A DNA stretch of 64,000 nucleotides from Comamonadaceae bacterium (GTDB lineage: Bacteria; Pseudomonadota; Gammaproteobacteria; Burkholderiales; Burkholderiaceae_C). Under the pieces are notes generated by a model, which did not search any database, was not told the origin of the DNA, and saw only the letters and a list, made by a program, of their open reading frames with translations. The stretch is from assembly GCA_027490925.1 (NCBI GenBank), contig JAIXXF010000003.1, positions 1 to 64,000 of the forward strand, read 5' to 3'. Both the position numbers and the translations under genes were made by a program. Positions 56,634-64,000 of this stretch are shown piece after piece (within the stretch, counting starts at the first letter, position 1; the number at the start of each line of letters is the position of its first letter).

Positions 56634-57443
56634 TCAGTTGGACTGGAGAAAATCCTTGATGGCGAACAGCACCCCGTCGGGGGCCTCTGTCATCAACGAA
56701 TGACCCGCGTCAAGGCGCACCACACGGTGCCGCTGCGCGCGGGCCACCAGCGCCTGGGCGGCCTCGGGTGGCGTCATCTGGTCTTTGTCGCCCAGTATGA
56801 ACATCACCGGGCAGGTCACCTGCGTCATGGCGGTCTCGCCGTTCCGGTACTCGTCGCAGGCTTTGAACCCTGTGTGGAACAGATTGACACGTGGGTTACT
56901 TGCCAGCACCCGGCGCATCAGCGCGCGGGAACCGCCATACAACCACGTGCCAGGCCCCAGTGCCGACGGGGGAGGGGACAGGCTGGCGTGTGAAAAGGCG
57001 TTGACCATGTCGATCGCTTCGAGGGGGGCCTGGACCGAACTGTCCAGTAGCGCAGGCGATACCCGCATCGGGAAAGCGGTGCCGACCAGCACCAAATGGT
57101 CGACGCGGCCGGGCCCCAGGGCCGCCGCTTCCAGAGCGATCAGGGAGCCGAAACTGTGGCCCACCAGTGCGGCTTGCGGGATCTGCAGCGCGTCCAGCAG
57201 GTCGAGCACCACACGGGCCCCGTGAGCCACAGTCGGCGGTGGCTCGCCCGCGCTTCGGCAATGGCCAGGCAGGTCGATGGCCAGCACGTTCCAGCCGTGG
57301 TGGGCCAGGTAGCGGCTCTGCAAGATCCACATGCTGTGGTCGTTGAGCACACCATGGATGAAAAGCACCGTGGGCTTGGTCGGGTCGAATGGCCTCCCAC
57401 CGGTGTAGGCATACAGCGGGTGGCCTTGCACGGTGACTTTCAT
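56634..57443 (-). CDS. Alpha/beta-fold hydrolase
   Basis: A 269-residue serine hydrolase. Oxyanion-hole region VLFIHGVLNDHSMW, nucleophile elbow LVGHSFGSLIAL (Ser), acid in ILGDKDQMTPP (Asp) and His in LDAGHSLMTEAPDG. The substrate is unknown (ester, lactone or C-C bond). The ATG at 57443 overlaps the stop of the sulfhydrylase gene (ATGA), so both are translated together. This suggests a linked role, for example homoserine ester metabolism, but that is only a guess. Confidence 0.88.
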   Translation of the reverse strand: MKVTVQGHPLYAYTGGRPFDPTKPTVLFIHGVLNDHSMWILQSRYLAHHGWNVLAIDLPGHCRSAGEPPPTVAHGARVVLDLLDALQIPQAALVGHSFGSLIALEAAALGPGRVDHLVLVGTAFPMRVSPALLDSSVQAPLEAIDMVNAFSHASLSPPPSALGPGTWLYGGSRALMRRVLASNPRVNLFHTGFKACDEYRNGETAMTQVTCPVMFILGDKDQMTPPEAAQALVARAQRHRVVRLDAGHSLMTEAPDGVLFAIKDFLQSN

Positions 57444-58738
57444 GCCGCTTTCTCCGCCGCCTTCAAAGCCCGTTTGAGGTCGTCGATCAAATCCGCAGCG
57501 TCTTCCAACCCGATCGACAGGCGGATCGTGCCCGGGCCAATGCCTGCGCCAGCCAGGGCGTCGCTGTCCATACGAAAGTGGGTGGTGCTGGCTGGGTGGA
57601 TTACCAAACTGCGGCAATCGCCGACGTTGGCGAGGTGGCTGAACAACTTCAGCGCCTCGACGAAGGCTTTGCCCTGGCCGCTGTGGCCCTTGATGTCGAA
57701 ACTGAAAACCGAGCCCGCCCCCCGGGGCAACAGGCGTTGGGCCAACGCGTGGCTGGGGTGTGTTTCCAGCATGGGGTGGCCGACCCGGCCCACCAGCGGG
57801 TGGGAGACGAGGAATTCGACCACTTTGGCGGTGTTGTCCATGTGCCTGGCCATCCGCAAAGGCAGCGTTTCGATGCCTTGCAATATCAACCAGGCGGTGT
57901 GCGGGCTCATGCAAGCACCAAAGTCGCGCAAGCCCTCTCGGCGGGCGCGCAGCAGGAATGCGCCCACCGTACTTTCCTCGCTGAACACCATGCCGTGAAA
58001 GCCGTCGTAGGCCGAGCTCAATTCGGGGAACCGGCCGGAACTCTCCCAATCGAAGCTCCCGCCGTCGACCACCACACCTCCCACGACCGTGCCATGCCCG
58101 CTGAGGAACTTGGTGGCCGAGTGGTAAGCGAGGTCGGCGCCGTGGTCCAACGGCTTCATGAGCCAAGGCGATGTCAGGGTGGCGTCCACCAACAACGGCA
58201 CGCCCGCGTCGTGGGCGATGCCGCTGACCGTGGGGATGTCCAGCACGTCCAGACCGGGGTTACCGACCGTCTCGCCAAACAGCAGCTTGGTGTTGGGCTG
58301 GATTGCAGCGCGCCAGCCGTCGATGTCTCTCGGGTGAACAAAAGTGGTGTCGATGCCAAATCGGCGCAGGGTGTAGTGCAGCAAATTGTGGGAGCCGCCG
58401 TACAACGCTGCGCTCGCGACGATGTGGCTGCCCGCACCCATCAGCGTGGCGATGCTCAGGTGCAGCGCGGCCTGCCCACTGGCCGTGGTCAGCGCGCCAA
58501 TGCCACCCTCCAGCGCCGCCACCCGTTGCTCCAGCACCGCGTTGGTGGGGTTGCTGATGCGGCTGTACACGTGCCCGGAACGCTCCAGATTGAACAGGGA
58601 TGCCGCATGGTCGCTCGACTCGAAGACGAAAGAGGTGGTCAGGTGGATGGGCACCGCACGGGCGCCGGTGGTGGGGTCGGGCGCCGCACCGGCGTGCAAC
58701 GCCAAAGTGTCGAAACCAGGGTCTGCGTAACCGGGCAT
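57440..58738 (-). CDS. O-acetylhomoserine sulfhydrylase-type PLP enzyme
   Basis: PLP-dependent Cys/Met metabolism enzyme of 432 residues; it makes homocysteine (or methionine) from O-acetylhomoserine and sulfide or methanethiol. The start GFDTLALHAGAAPDPTTGAR and SFVFESSDHAASLFNLERSG are typical of the O-acetylhomoserine branch. The cofactor lysine is in LAYHSATKFLSGHGTVVGG. The end FRMDSDALAGAGIGPGTIRLS matches the family. The ATG at 58738 has AGGAG seven bases before. First gene of a two-gene unit with the hydrolase. O-succinylhomoserine as substrate cannot be excluded. Confidence 0.9.
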   Translation of the reverse strand: MPGYADPGFDTLALHAGAAPDPTTGARAVPIHLTTSFVFESSDHAASLFNLERSGHVYSRISNPTNAVLEQRVAALEGGIGALTTASGQAALHLSIATLMGAGSHIVASAALYGGSHNLLHYTLRRFGIDTTFVHPRDIDGWRAAIQPNTKLLFGETVGNPGLDVLDIPTVSGIAHDAGVPLLVDATLTSPWLMKPLDHGADLAYHSATKFLSGHGTVVGGVVVDGGSFDWESSGRFPELSSAYDGFHGMVFSEESTVGAFLLRARREGLRDFGACMSPHTAWLILQGIETLPLRMARHMDNTAKVVEFLVSHPLVGRVGHPMLETHPSHALAQRLLPRGAGSVFSFDIKGHSGQGKAFVEALKLFSHLANVGDCRSLVIHPASTTHFRMDSDALAGAGIGPGTIRLSIGLEDAADLIDDLKRALKAAEKAA

Positions 58739-58877
58739 AAGAGCTCCTGCTTGAAGCGGGGCAGGCGCTGCGGGGCGCGGCGCCCAGGAATGGTCATGGA
58801 TGCACGATTGTGGGCTACATTTGAGAAACCACGCCCCGGGGCGCGTCGCACATGGGGCCCGAAGACGAGGAGAAGCC

Positions 58878-59333
58878 ATGAAAGTCATCGACATCTTGCG
58901 GGTGAAAGGCAGCACCCTGTACACCGTCACGCCTGACGAACCGCTGGTGCACGCGGCCGAGGTCATGGCGGACAAAGACATCGGGTCGCTGGTGGTGATG
59001 GAACACGGCGACCTGGTCGGTATGTTGACCTTTCGGGAGGTGATCCGGCAGACCGTCAAGAACGGCGGTGTGATTGGCACCACCGTGGTCCGCACGGCGA
59101 TGGACGACGCCCCTCTGACCTGCACCTCCGAGACCGAGCTCGATGAGGTGCGCCGCATGATGTTGGAGCGACATGCCCGCTACATGCCAGTGATGAACCA
59201 GCGCATGCTGATGGGCGTCATCAGCTTTTACGATGTGGCCAAGGCCGTGGTCGACAGCCAGAACTTCGAGAACAAGATGCTCAAGGCTTACATCCGCGAC
59301 TGGCCAGCCGAGGACGAAACGCCCGCGGCCTGA
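58878..59333 (+). CDS. Tandem CBS domain protein
   Basis: A 151-residue stand-alone CBS-pair protein (about 10-60 and 75-130). VHAAEVMADKDIGSLVVMEH, DLVGMLTFREVIRQTVKNGG and RYMPVMNQRMLMGVISFYDV are typical CBS strands. Such proteins sense adenosine nucleotides; the target is unknown. The ATG at 58878 has GAGGAG six bases upstream. It is divergent from the sulfhydrylase gene and lies about 80 bases before aroC. Confidence 0.87.
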   Translation: MKVIDILRVKGSTLYTVTPDEPLVHAAEVMADKDIGSLVVMEHGDLVGMLTFREVIRQTVKNGGVIGTTVVRTAMDDAPLTCTSETELDEVRRMMLERHARYMPVMNQRMLMGVISFYDVAKAVVDSQNFENKMLKAYIRDWPAEDETPAA

Positions 59334-59414
59334 CCCCGACTTGCTGACGCAGCGCCCCCGCGCTGCGTCTGAGCATCGCCCGCCCTTGCACACCGGTCTG
59401 GGATAATCCCATGC

Positions 59415-60518
59415 ATGAGCGGCAACACCTTTGGAACACTTTTCGCGGTCACCAATTTCGGCGAATCCCATGGCCCAGCCATCGGCTGCGTGATCGATGG
59501 TTGCCCGCCAGGCTTGGCCCTGAGCGAGGCCGACATCCAGGGCGACCTTGACCGCCGCCGCCCAGGCACCAGCCGCCATGTGACCCAACGCAACGAACCG
59601 GACGCGGTGGAAATCCTCTCCGGTGTTTATCAAGGTCTGACCACAGGCACGCCAATTTGCCTGTTGATCAAAAACACCGACCAGCGCAGCAAAGACTATG
59701 GCGACATCGTGCAGAGCTTCCGGCCTGGACACGCCGACTACACCTATTTTCACAAGTACGGATTGCGCGATCCGCGCGGCGGTGGCCGGTCTTCGGCGCG
59801 TCTGACTGCGCCCATGGTGGCGGCGGGGGCCGTCGCCAAAAAATGGCTCGCCGAGCGATTTGGCACCACTTTCCGCGGCTGCATGACCCAGATCGGGGAG
59901 CGCCCGATTCCGTTCGAATCATGGGAGCATGTGCCGAACAACCCGTTTTTTGCGCCCATGGCCGATGTGGCCGAGCTGGAGGCTTACATGGACGCGTTGC
60001 GCAAATCGGGCGACTCTTGTGGCGCCCGCATCCGCGTGGCGGCCGCCAACATGCCGGTCGGCTTGGGCCAGCCGCTGTTTGACAAACTGGACGCCGACAT
60101 CGCCTACGCGATGATGGGGATCAACGCGGTCAAAGGCGTGGAAATCGGTGCCGGATTCGCCAGCGTGTCCCAGCGCGGCACCACCCATGGCGACTCGTTG
60201 TCGCCCGCCGGGTTTCGCACCAACCACGCGGGCGGCGTGTTGGGCGGTATCAGCACCGGTCAAGACCTGGAGGTGGCGATCGCCATCAAGCCGACCAGTT
60301 CCATCGTCACCCCGCGCGAATCCATCGATGTCCACGGACACAGCACCGACATCGTCACCAAGGGGCGGCACGACCCCTGTGTGGGCATTCGCGCCACTCC
60401 CATCGCCGAAGCCATGCTGGCGCTGGTGGTGATGGAGCACGCGCTCCAGCACCGGGCCCAGTGCGGCGACGTGGTCGCACCGTCTGCCCCTATCCCCGGC
60501 GCTGCACCGGCGCGCTGA
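59415..60518 (+). CDS. aroC: Chorismate synthase
   Basis: Converts EPSP to chorismate with reduced FMN, the last shikimate-pathway step. The 367 residues contain [38 protein letters not shown] and [14 protein letters not shown], with the conserved histidines and FMN site. A long central loop with [15 protein letters not shown] is normal for the betaproteobacterial form. The next gene starts three bases after its stop. aroQ of the same pathway lies 1.4 kb downstream. Confidence 0.96.
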   Translation: MSGNTFGTLFAVTNFGESHGPAIGCVIDGCPPGLALSEADIQGDLDRRRPGTSRHVTQRNEPDAVEILSGVYQGLTTGTPICLLIKNTDQRSKDYGDIVQSFRPGHADYTYFHKYGLRDPRGGGRSSARLTAPMVAAGAVAKKWLAERFGTTFRGCMTQIGERPIPFESWEHVPNNPFFAPMADVAELEAYMDALRKSGDSCGARIRVAAANMPVGLGQPLFDKLDADIAYAMMGINAVKGVEIGAGFASVSQRGTTHGDSLSPAGFRTNHAGGVLGGISTGQDLEVAIAIKPTSSIVTPRESIDVHGHSTDIVTKGRHDPCVGIRATPIAEAMLALVVMEHALQHRAQCGDVVAPSAPIPGAAPAR

Positions 60519-60520
60519 GC

Positions 60521-61723
60521 ATGGCGTCGCCTTCGGGACCGCCAGACGGTTCCCACGCGCTGGCGGCGCCACGAGAACTGCTGCCATTCGCCGCGTTGTC
60601 GGCCAGTTACTTCGCGCACATCGGCTTTTTCAACCCTTATCTGCCGCTGTGGCTGAAAGACCTGGGGTACGGGCTGTTCGCCATCAGTTTGCTGACCTCT
60701 GTGCAAGCGGCTACGCGCTTGTTCGCCCCCTACGGATGGGGCGCTTTGAGCGACCACACCGGCGAACGGGTCAAGTTGCTCCGCTACGGGGCGACCGTGG
60801 CATTGCTGGTGTCGCTGGCTTTGGCGGCGTCCCCCGGCCCACTCGCTCTGGCGGTGGTGTTGTTGCTGATGTTCACCCACACCAGTGCCATGATGCCGAT
60901 GAGCGAGGCCGCGCTAGCCCACTTGGTCAGCCGCGGCGGGGGGTTCGACGCCAAACGGTACGGCCGGGTGCGGCTGTGGGGATCACTGGGCTTTTTGGTC
61001 ACGGTGTTCGCGGCGGGCGCATGGTTCGAGCACTTTGGCATGGTGCACTTCGCCCATTGGACTGTGCTCACCTTGCTGGCGGTGGCCGCGAGTGCGTGGC
61101 TGCTGCCCGACATGAAAGAGCCGGTGGCGGCTTCTGCGCACAAGCCACCGGTGTGGCCAGTATTCCGGCAGCCGCTGGTGCGCTGGCTGTTCGGCGCAGT
61201 GTTTTTCCACGTGTTGGCGCACATCGGCATCTATGTGTTCTTCTCGCTCTACTTGGACGAGTTGGGCTACAGCAAAACCATGATCGGTGTGTTGTGGGCG
61301 GTGTCGGTAGTGGTGGAGATCGCTTGGTTCTATACCCAGAGCCGTTGGTTGTCGGGCTTGCGGCTTTCGGCATGGCTGGTGGTGTGCGGGCTGACCATGG
61401 TGCTGCGCATGGCCCTGACGGTGGGTTGGGCCGACGTTCTTTGGGTCTTGCTGGTGGCCCAAGCACTGCACGCATTGACCTTTGCGGCGCACCACACGGC
61501 GTGCATTGCGCTGCTGTCCCACCATTTCCCGGGGAGGCTGCGGGGGCGCGGGCAAGCGCTCTACACCGTGATCGGCTACGGGCTGCCCGGCGTGCTGGGC
61601 GGTGTGATGGGTGGTCTGCTGAGCCATGCTTGGGGCCTGGTGGCCGTGTTCTGGGCGTCGCTGGCCGTAGCGGTGGCGGCCACGGGCTGCGCTTGGCGGG
61701 TCTGGCGCCTGTCAAAGCCATGA
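60521..61723 (+). CDS. MFS transporter, HcaT-like (MFS_1-like)
   Basis: Membrane permease of 400 residues with about 12 helices, in the branch of 3-phenylpropionic acid transporters: SYFAHIGFFNPYLPLWLKDL and WGALSDHTGERVKLLRYGAT. The substrate is probably an aromatic or other small acid, but this is not settled. It begins two bases after the aroC stop and so is likely cotranscribed with it. Confidence 0.83.
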   Translation: MASPSGPPDGSHALAAPRELLPFAALSASYFAHIGFFNPYLPLWLKDLGYGLFAISLLTSVQAATRLFAPYGWGALSDHTGERVKLLRYGATVALLVSLALAASPGPLALAVVLLLMFTHTSAMMPMSEAALAHLVSRGGGFDAKRYGRVRLWGSLGFLVTVFAAGAWFEHFGMVHFAHWTVLTLLAVAASAWLLPDMKEPVAASAHKPPVWPVFRQPLVRWLFGAVFFHVLAHIGIYVFFSLYLDELGYSKTMIGVLWAVSVVVEIAWFYTQSRWLSGLRLSAWLVVCGLTMVLRMALTVGWADVLWVLLVAQALHALTFAAHHTACIALLSHHFPGRLRGRGQALYTVIGYGLPGVLGGVMGGLLSHAWGLVAVFWASLAVAVAATGCAWRVWRLSKP

Positions 61724-61740
61724 CCGGCGCTGTGGCACCT

Positions 61741-61759
61741 TGCTATTTTTTCAATAGCA
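61741..61759. repeat. Small AT-rich hairpin upstream of aroQ
   Basis: TGCTATT (61741-61747) and AATAGCA (61753-61759) form a 7-base stem with a T-rich loop, 18 bases after the MFS stop. It resembles the short GCTATT...AATAGC repeats common between genes in Comamonadaceae. It may act as a weak terminator. A TAAAAT box at about 61800 could be part of the aroQ promoter. Confidence 0.35.
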
Positions 61760-61897
61760 GGGCGCCCAAACGTTGCGTGGGCTGGGGGCCAAAAACACCT
61801 AAAATCAGTCACATGGGTGCGAGAAAATGCCGCAAGCCCCTTTTTTTCAAGCGCCTCGCCCTCCCAGTTACACGTCGACACAACCGATTCATACGAC

Positions 61898-62368
61898 ATG
61901 TCCCTCGCCAACACCGTTTTTGTTTTGAACGGCCCCAACCTCAACCTGCTGGGCACCCGCGAGCCTCAGGTCTACGGCTCGGCCACATTGGACGACGTGC
62001 ACGCCCTGACCGCTGCGGCCTGTGCCACGCACGGGTTCATGCTGGACTTTCGCCAAAGCAACCACGAAGGTGAGCTGGTGGACTGGGTCCACGAGGCGGG
62101 CCGGGCGCACGCCGCTGGCACGCTGGCCGGCGTGGTCTTGAACGCAGGTGCCTACACGCACACCAGCGTTGCCCTGCACGACGCCATCAAGGGCACGGGC
62201 ATCTTGCTGGTGGAGCTGCACATTTCCAACGTGCACGCGCGCGAGTCCTTCCGCCACCATTCGTACATTTCACCGGTGGCCAAAGCGGTGATCGCAGGCT
62301 TTGGGGTGCAGGGTTACGCCCTTGCGGTGGCGGGCTTGGCCGCCTTGTCTCAGCCATCCCGGGCTTAA
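61898..62368 (+). CDS. aroQ: 3-dehydroquinate dehydratase, type II
   Basis: Dehydrates 3-dehydroquinate in the shikimate pathway; dodecameric enzyme. The 156 residues contain the FVLNGPNLNLLGTREPQVYG start with the catalytic Tyr, the RQSNHEGELVDWVHEA helix, NAGAYTHTSVALHDA and HISNVHARESFRHHSYIS with the catalytic His. The ATG at 61898 gives the usual start. aroC of the same pathway is nearby. Confidence 0.96.
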   Translation: MSLANTVFVLNGPNLNLLGTREPQVYGSATLDDVHALTAAACATHGFMLDFRQSNHEGELVDWVHEAGRAHAAGTLAGVVLNAGAYTHTSVALHDAIKGTGILLVELHISNVHARESFRHHSYISPVAKAVIAGFGVQGYALAVAGLAALSQPSRA

Positions 62369-62377
62369 GGACGCTGG

Positions 62378-62785
62378 GTGCCCCGACTTCTGGTCAACGA
62401 GGCGGAGGTGGAACTCACCGCCACACGCGCTCAAGGCGCTGGCGGCCAACACGTCAACAAGGTATCGAGCGCGGTACACCTGCGCTTCGACGTGACGGGG
62501 TCGTCACTGCCCGACGAAGTCAAGGTCCGGTTGTTGGCGCTGCCCGACAGCCGCCTGACCCAAGACGGTGTGTTGGTGCTCAAGGCCCAGCAGCACCGCA
62601 GCCGGGAAATGAATCGCCAGGACGCGCTGGTCCGTTTGCAGGCTTTGGTGGACAGTGTTGCCGCCCCGCCCAAGCGCCGCCGGGCGACCCAGCCCACCCG
62701 CGCTTCACAATTGCGCCGCCTGGAAGGCAAGCGCGTTCGCAGCAGCGTGAAAGCGGGGCGCGGTCGGCCTGCCGCGCCGGATTGA
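62378..62785 (+). CDS. arfB: Peptidyl-tRNA hydrolase ArfB (ribosome rescue)
   Basis: Rescues stalled ribosomes by hydrolysing peptidyl-tRNA without a stop codon. The 135 residues include the catalytic GGQ in RAQGAGGQHVNKVSS and a basic C-terminal tail (RRLEGKRVRSSVKAGRGR) that fits into the empty mRNA channel. It starts with GTG, nine bases after the aroQ stop. With SmpB encoded elsewhere in this window, the strain has two separate rescue routes. Confidence 0.92.
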   Translation: MPRLLVNEAEVELTATRAQGAGGQHVNKVSSAVHLRFDVTGSSLPDEVKVRLLALPDSRLTQDGVLVLKAQQHRSREMNRQDALVRLQALVDSVAAPPKRRRATQPTRASQLRRLEGKRVRSSVKAGRGRPAAPD

Positions 62786-62818
62786 CCACTGCGGCCGGCC
62801 ACACCACCGTTTTCATCT

Positions 62819-63553
62819 ATGCAGTTGCAAGACATTTTGTATTCCCAGGGCTTTGGCACCCGCCGGGTGTGTGCCGGCCTCATTCAGCAAGGGCTGGTCA
62901 CCGTGTCGGGCGAGGTGGTGAGCGAGGCCGACCGTTCGTTCGACCCCTCGGGCCTGAATTTCACAGTGCAAGGCGTGGCATGGACGTACCACCAGCCCGC
63001 CTACCTGATGCTGTACAAGCCTGCGGGCACCGAATGCTCCCAGAAACCCTCCACCTACCCCAGCATCTACACGCTGCTGCCGTCGCCGCTGCGTTTGCGC
63101 CCGCAGAAAGGCCCTGTGCAAGGGGTACAGGCGGTGGGTCGGTTGGACCAAGACACCACCGGCCTGTTGCTGCTCACGGACGACGGCAAATTCATCCATC
63201 GCCTCAGTTCGCCCAAACACCACGTGCCCAAGGTTTACGACGTCACCACCAAGCACCCGGTGAACGTGGGACAGATCGAGCGGCTGTTATCCGGGGTGGT
63301 GTTGGACGACGATCCCCACCCCGTGCGTGCGGCGGCATGCGAGGCCACGGGCACGCACCAGCTGCGTTTGACCTTGACCGAGGGAAAGTACCACCAAGTC
63401 AAGCGCATGGTGGCAGCCGTCAGCAACCGGGTGGACGGGTTGCACCGGTCCCGGATCGGCGAGCTGTCGCTGCCGCCGGACATGTCGCCTGGGCAATGGC
63501 GTTGGTTGAGACCCGAGGACTTGCGCGCGGTCGGCTACGCGGCCGCTCGATGA
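62819..63553 (+). CDS. rRNA pseudouridine synthase, RsuA family
   Basis: A 244-residue pseudouridine synthase with an N-terminal S4 RNA-binding domain (LQDILYSQGFGTRRVCAGLI) and the catalytic domain with Asp in AVGRLDQDTTGLLLLTDDG. LTEGKYHQVKRMVAAVSNRV is the RsuA/RluE/RluF-type segment. It probably modifies U516 of 16S rRNA (RsuA), although RluE/RluF-type targets cannot be excluded. It begins 33 bases after arfB. Confidence 0.88.
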   Translation: MQLQDILYSQGFGTRRVCAGLIQQGLVTVSGEVVSEADRSFDPSGLNFTVQGVAWTYHQPAYLMLYKPAGTECSQKPSTYPSIYTLLPSPLRLRPQKGPVQGVQAVGRLDQDTTGLLLLTDDGKFIHRLSSPKHHVPKVYDVTTKHPVNVGQIERLLSGVVLDDDPHPVRAAACEATGTHQLRLTLTEGKYHQVKRMVAAVSNRVDGLHRSRIGELSLPPDMSPGQWRWLRPEDLRAVGYAAAR

Positions 63554-63639
63554 CCCACTGCGCCGCCTGCTCAACTGGCCCAAACGCACGCAGCGCCGCT
63601 ACACTCACAGGCTGACCGCAACGACGAGAAACGCCTTCC

Positions 63640-64000
63640 GTGAACCGCACTTTGAAGAATCTGGCCGCTGTGTTGGCCCTATGGGGCGCCGCCGCCCTGG
63701 CCTGGGCCAATCCACCGATTTTTGTGCTGAATTCGCTCGATGCGACCGTCAGCGTCATCGACCCGGTTTCTCTCACGGAAACCCGGCGTTTCGCCACCGG
63801 CAAAGAGCCGCACCACCTCTACCTGACACCGGACGAGAAGTCGCTGATCGTTGCCAACGCGCTCGGCGATTCGCTGACCTTCATCGACCCCAAAAGCGGT
63901 GACATCCAGCGCGAGGTGCGCGGCATCATCGACCCCTACCACCTGCGCTTCACCAGCGACATGAAGTGGTTCATCACCGCGGCCAACCGGCTCAACCACG
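63640..64000 (+). CDS. Exported YVTN/YncE-like beta-propeller protein (cut by window end)
   Basis: Starts with GTG at 63640 and runs open to the window end (120 residues seen). A signal peptide (MNRTLKNLAAVLALWGAAAL, then AWAN) is followed by repeats of the beta-propeller type: IFVLNSLDATVSVIDPVSL, then PHHLYLTPDEKSLIVANALG and SLTFIDPKSGDI. This matches the YncE/cytochrome-d1-like surface-repeat family found in periplasm. Function unknown; the remaining part lies outside. Confidence 0.7.
   Translation, partial: MNRTLKNLAAVLALWGAAALAWANPPIFVLNSLDATVSVIDPVSLTETRRFATGKEPHHLYLTPDEKSLIVANALGDSLTFIDPKSGDIQREVRGIIDPYHLRFTSDMKWFITAANRLNH

Noticed and set aside
57444-58166. Upstream extension of the hydrolase frame into the sulfhydrylase gene.
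   Set aside because: The extension is antisense/out-of-frame noise; the hydrolase starts at 57443, overlapping the sulfhydrylase stop by four bases.
1-64000. CRISPR arrays, rRNA genes or phage structural genes.
   Set aside because: No regularly spaced repeats with unique spacers, rRNA-like sequence, or capsid/tail proteins were seen.

Overview
The window reads as a chromosome segment of a GC-rich betaproteobacterium of the order Burkholderiales, most like the Comamonadaceae. This rests on the protein sequences and on gene order: dapA-bamC, rimP-nusA-infB-rbfA-truB, smpB/ratA-ratB and guaB-guaA are all arranged as in that group. No rRNA gene, CRISPR array or complete tRNA gene is present, and no gene-free stretch is longer than about 300 bases.

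Bases 1 to about 6353 are one end of an integrated island. It carries the end of a umuC gene, a DNA cytosine methyltransferase overlapping a probable restriction endonuclease, two decayed mobile-gene remnants (a small tyrosine recombinase and an IS256-type transposase with three in-frame stops), an intact 484-residue integrase, and a 3' fragment of a tRNA-His gene that marks the attachment site. The core chromosome starts right after it.

From 6.5 to 17.4 kb lie housekeeping genes: an MBL hydrolase, bamC and dapA (one minus-strand run), a methyltransferase, an SDR enzyme, a tiny membrane protein and an MFS transporter, then parE-parC (topoisomerase IV) and a RidA protein. From 17.5 to 29.9 kb are two loci of the poorly understood ATP-grasp / alpha-E / transglutaminase system. 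One holds a fused ATP-grasp-alpha-E protein between two transglutaminases (minus strand). The other holds the same two domains as separate genes (plus strand). The DNA-uptake gene comEC sits between them.

From 29.9 to 46.3 kb come the rimP-nusA-infB-rbfA-truB operon (with a promoter and a very early terminator hairpin in its leader), typA, an enoyl-CoA hydratase/hydrolase, smpB, ratA-ratB, a DUF4124 protein, guaB, guaA and a malic enzyme.

The most interesting part is 46.3 to 53.2 kb: a tightly coupled minus-strand operon that starts with a protein closely resembling photoactive yellow protein (PYP), including its chromophore cysteine and the hydrogen-bonding Tyr and Glu. It is followed by a 1102-residue PAS-GGDEF-EAL-REC-PAS protein with damaged GGDEF and EAL motifs, an HDOD protein, a soluble histidine kinase and a REC-HD-GYP protein. 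Together they look like a light (blue) or redox sensory circuit feeding cyclic-di-GMP and phosphorelay signalling. I infer this from sequence; no function has been shown here.

From 53.3 kb to the end are an FAD oxidoreductase, a DUF2069 protein, a YihY membrane protein, an alpha/beta hydrolase with an O-acetylhomoserine sulfhydrylase-type enzyme, a CBS protein, aroC, an MFS transporter, aroQ, arfB, an RsuA-type pseudouridine synthase and the start of an exported beta-propeller protein cut by the window edge.
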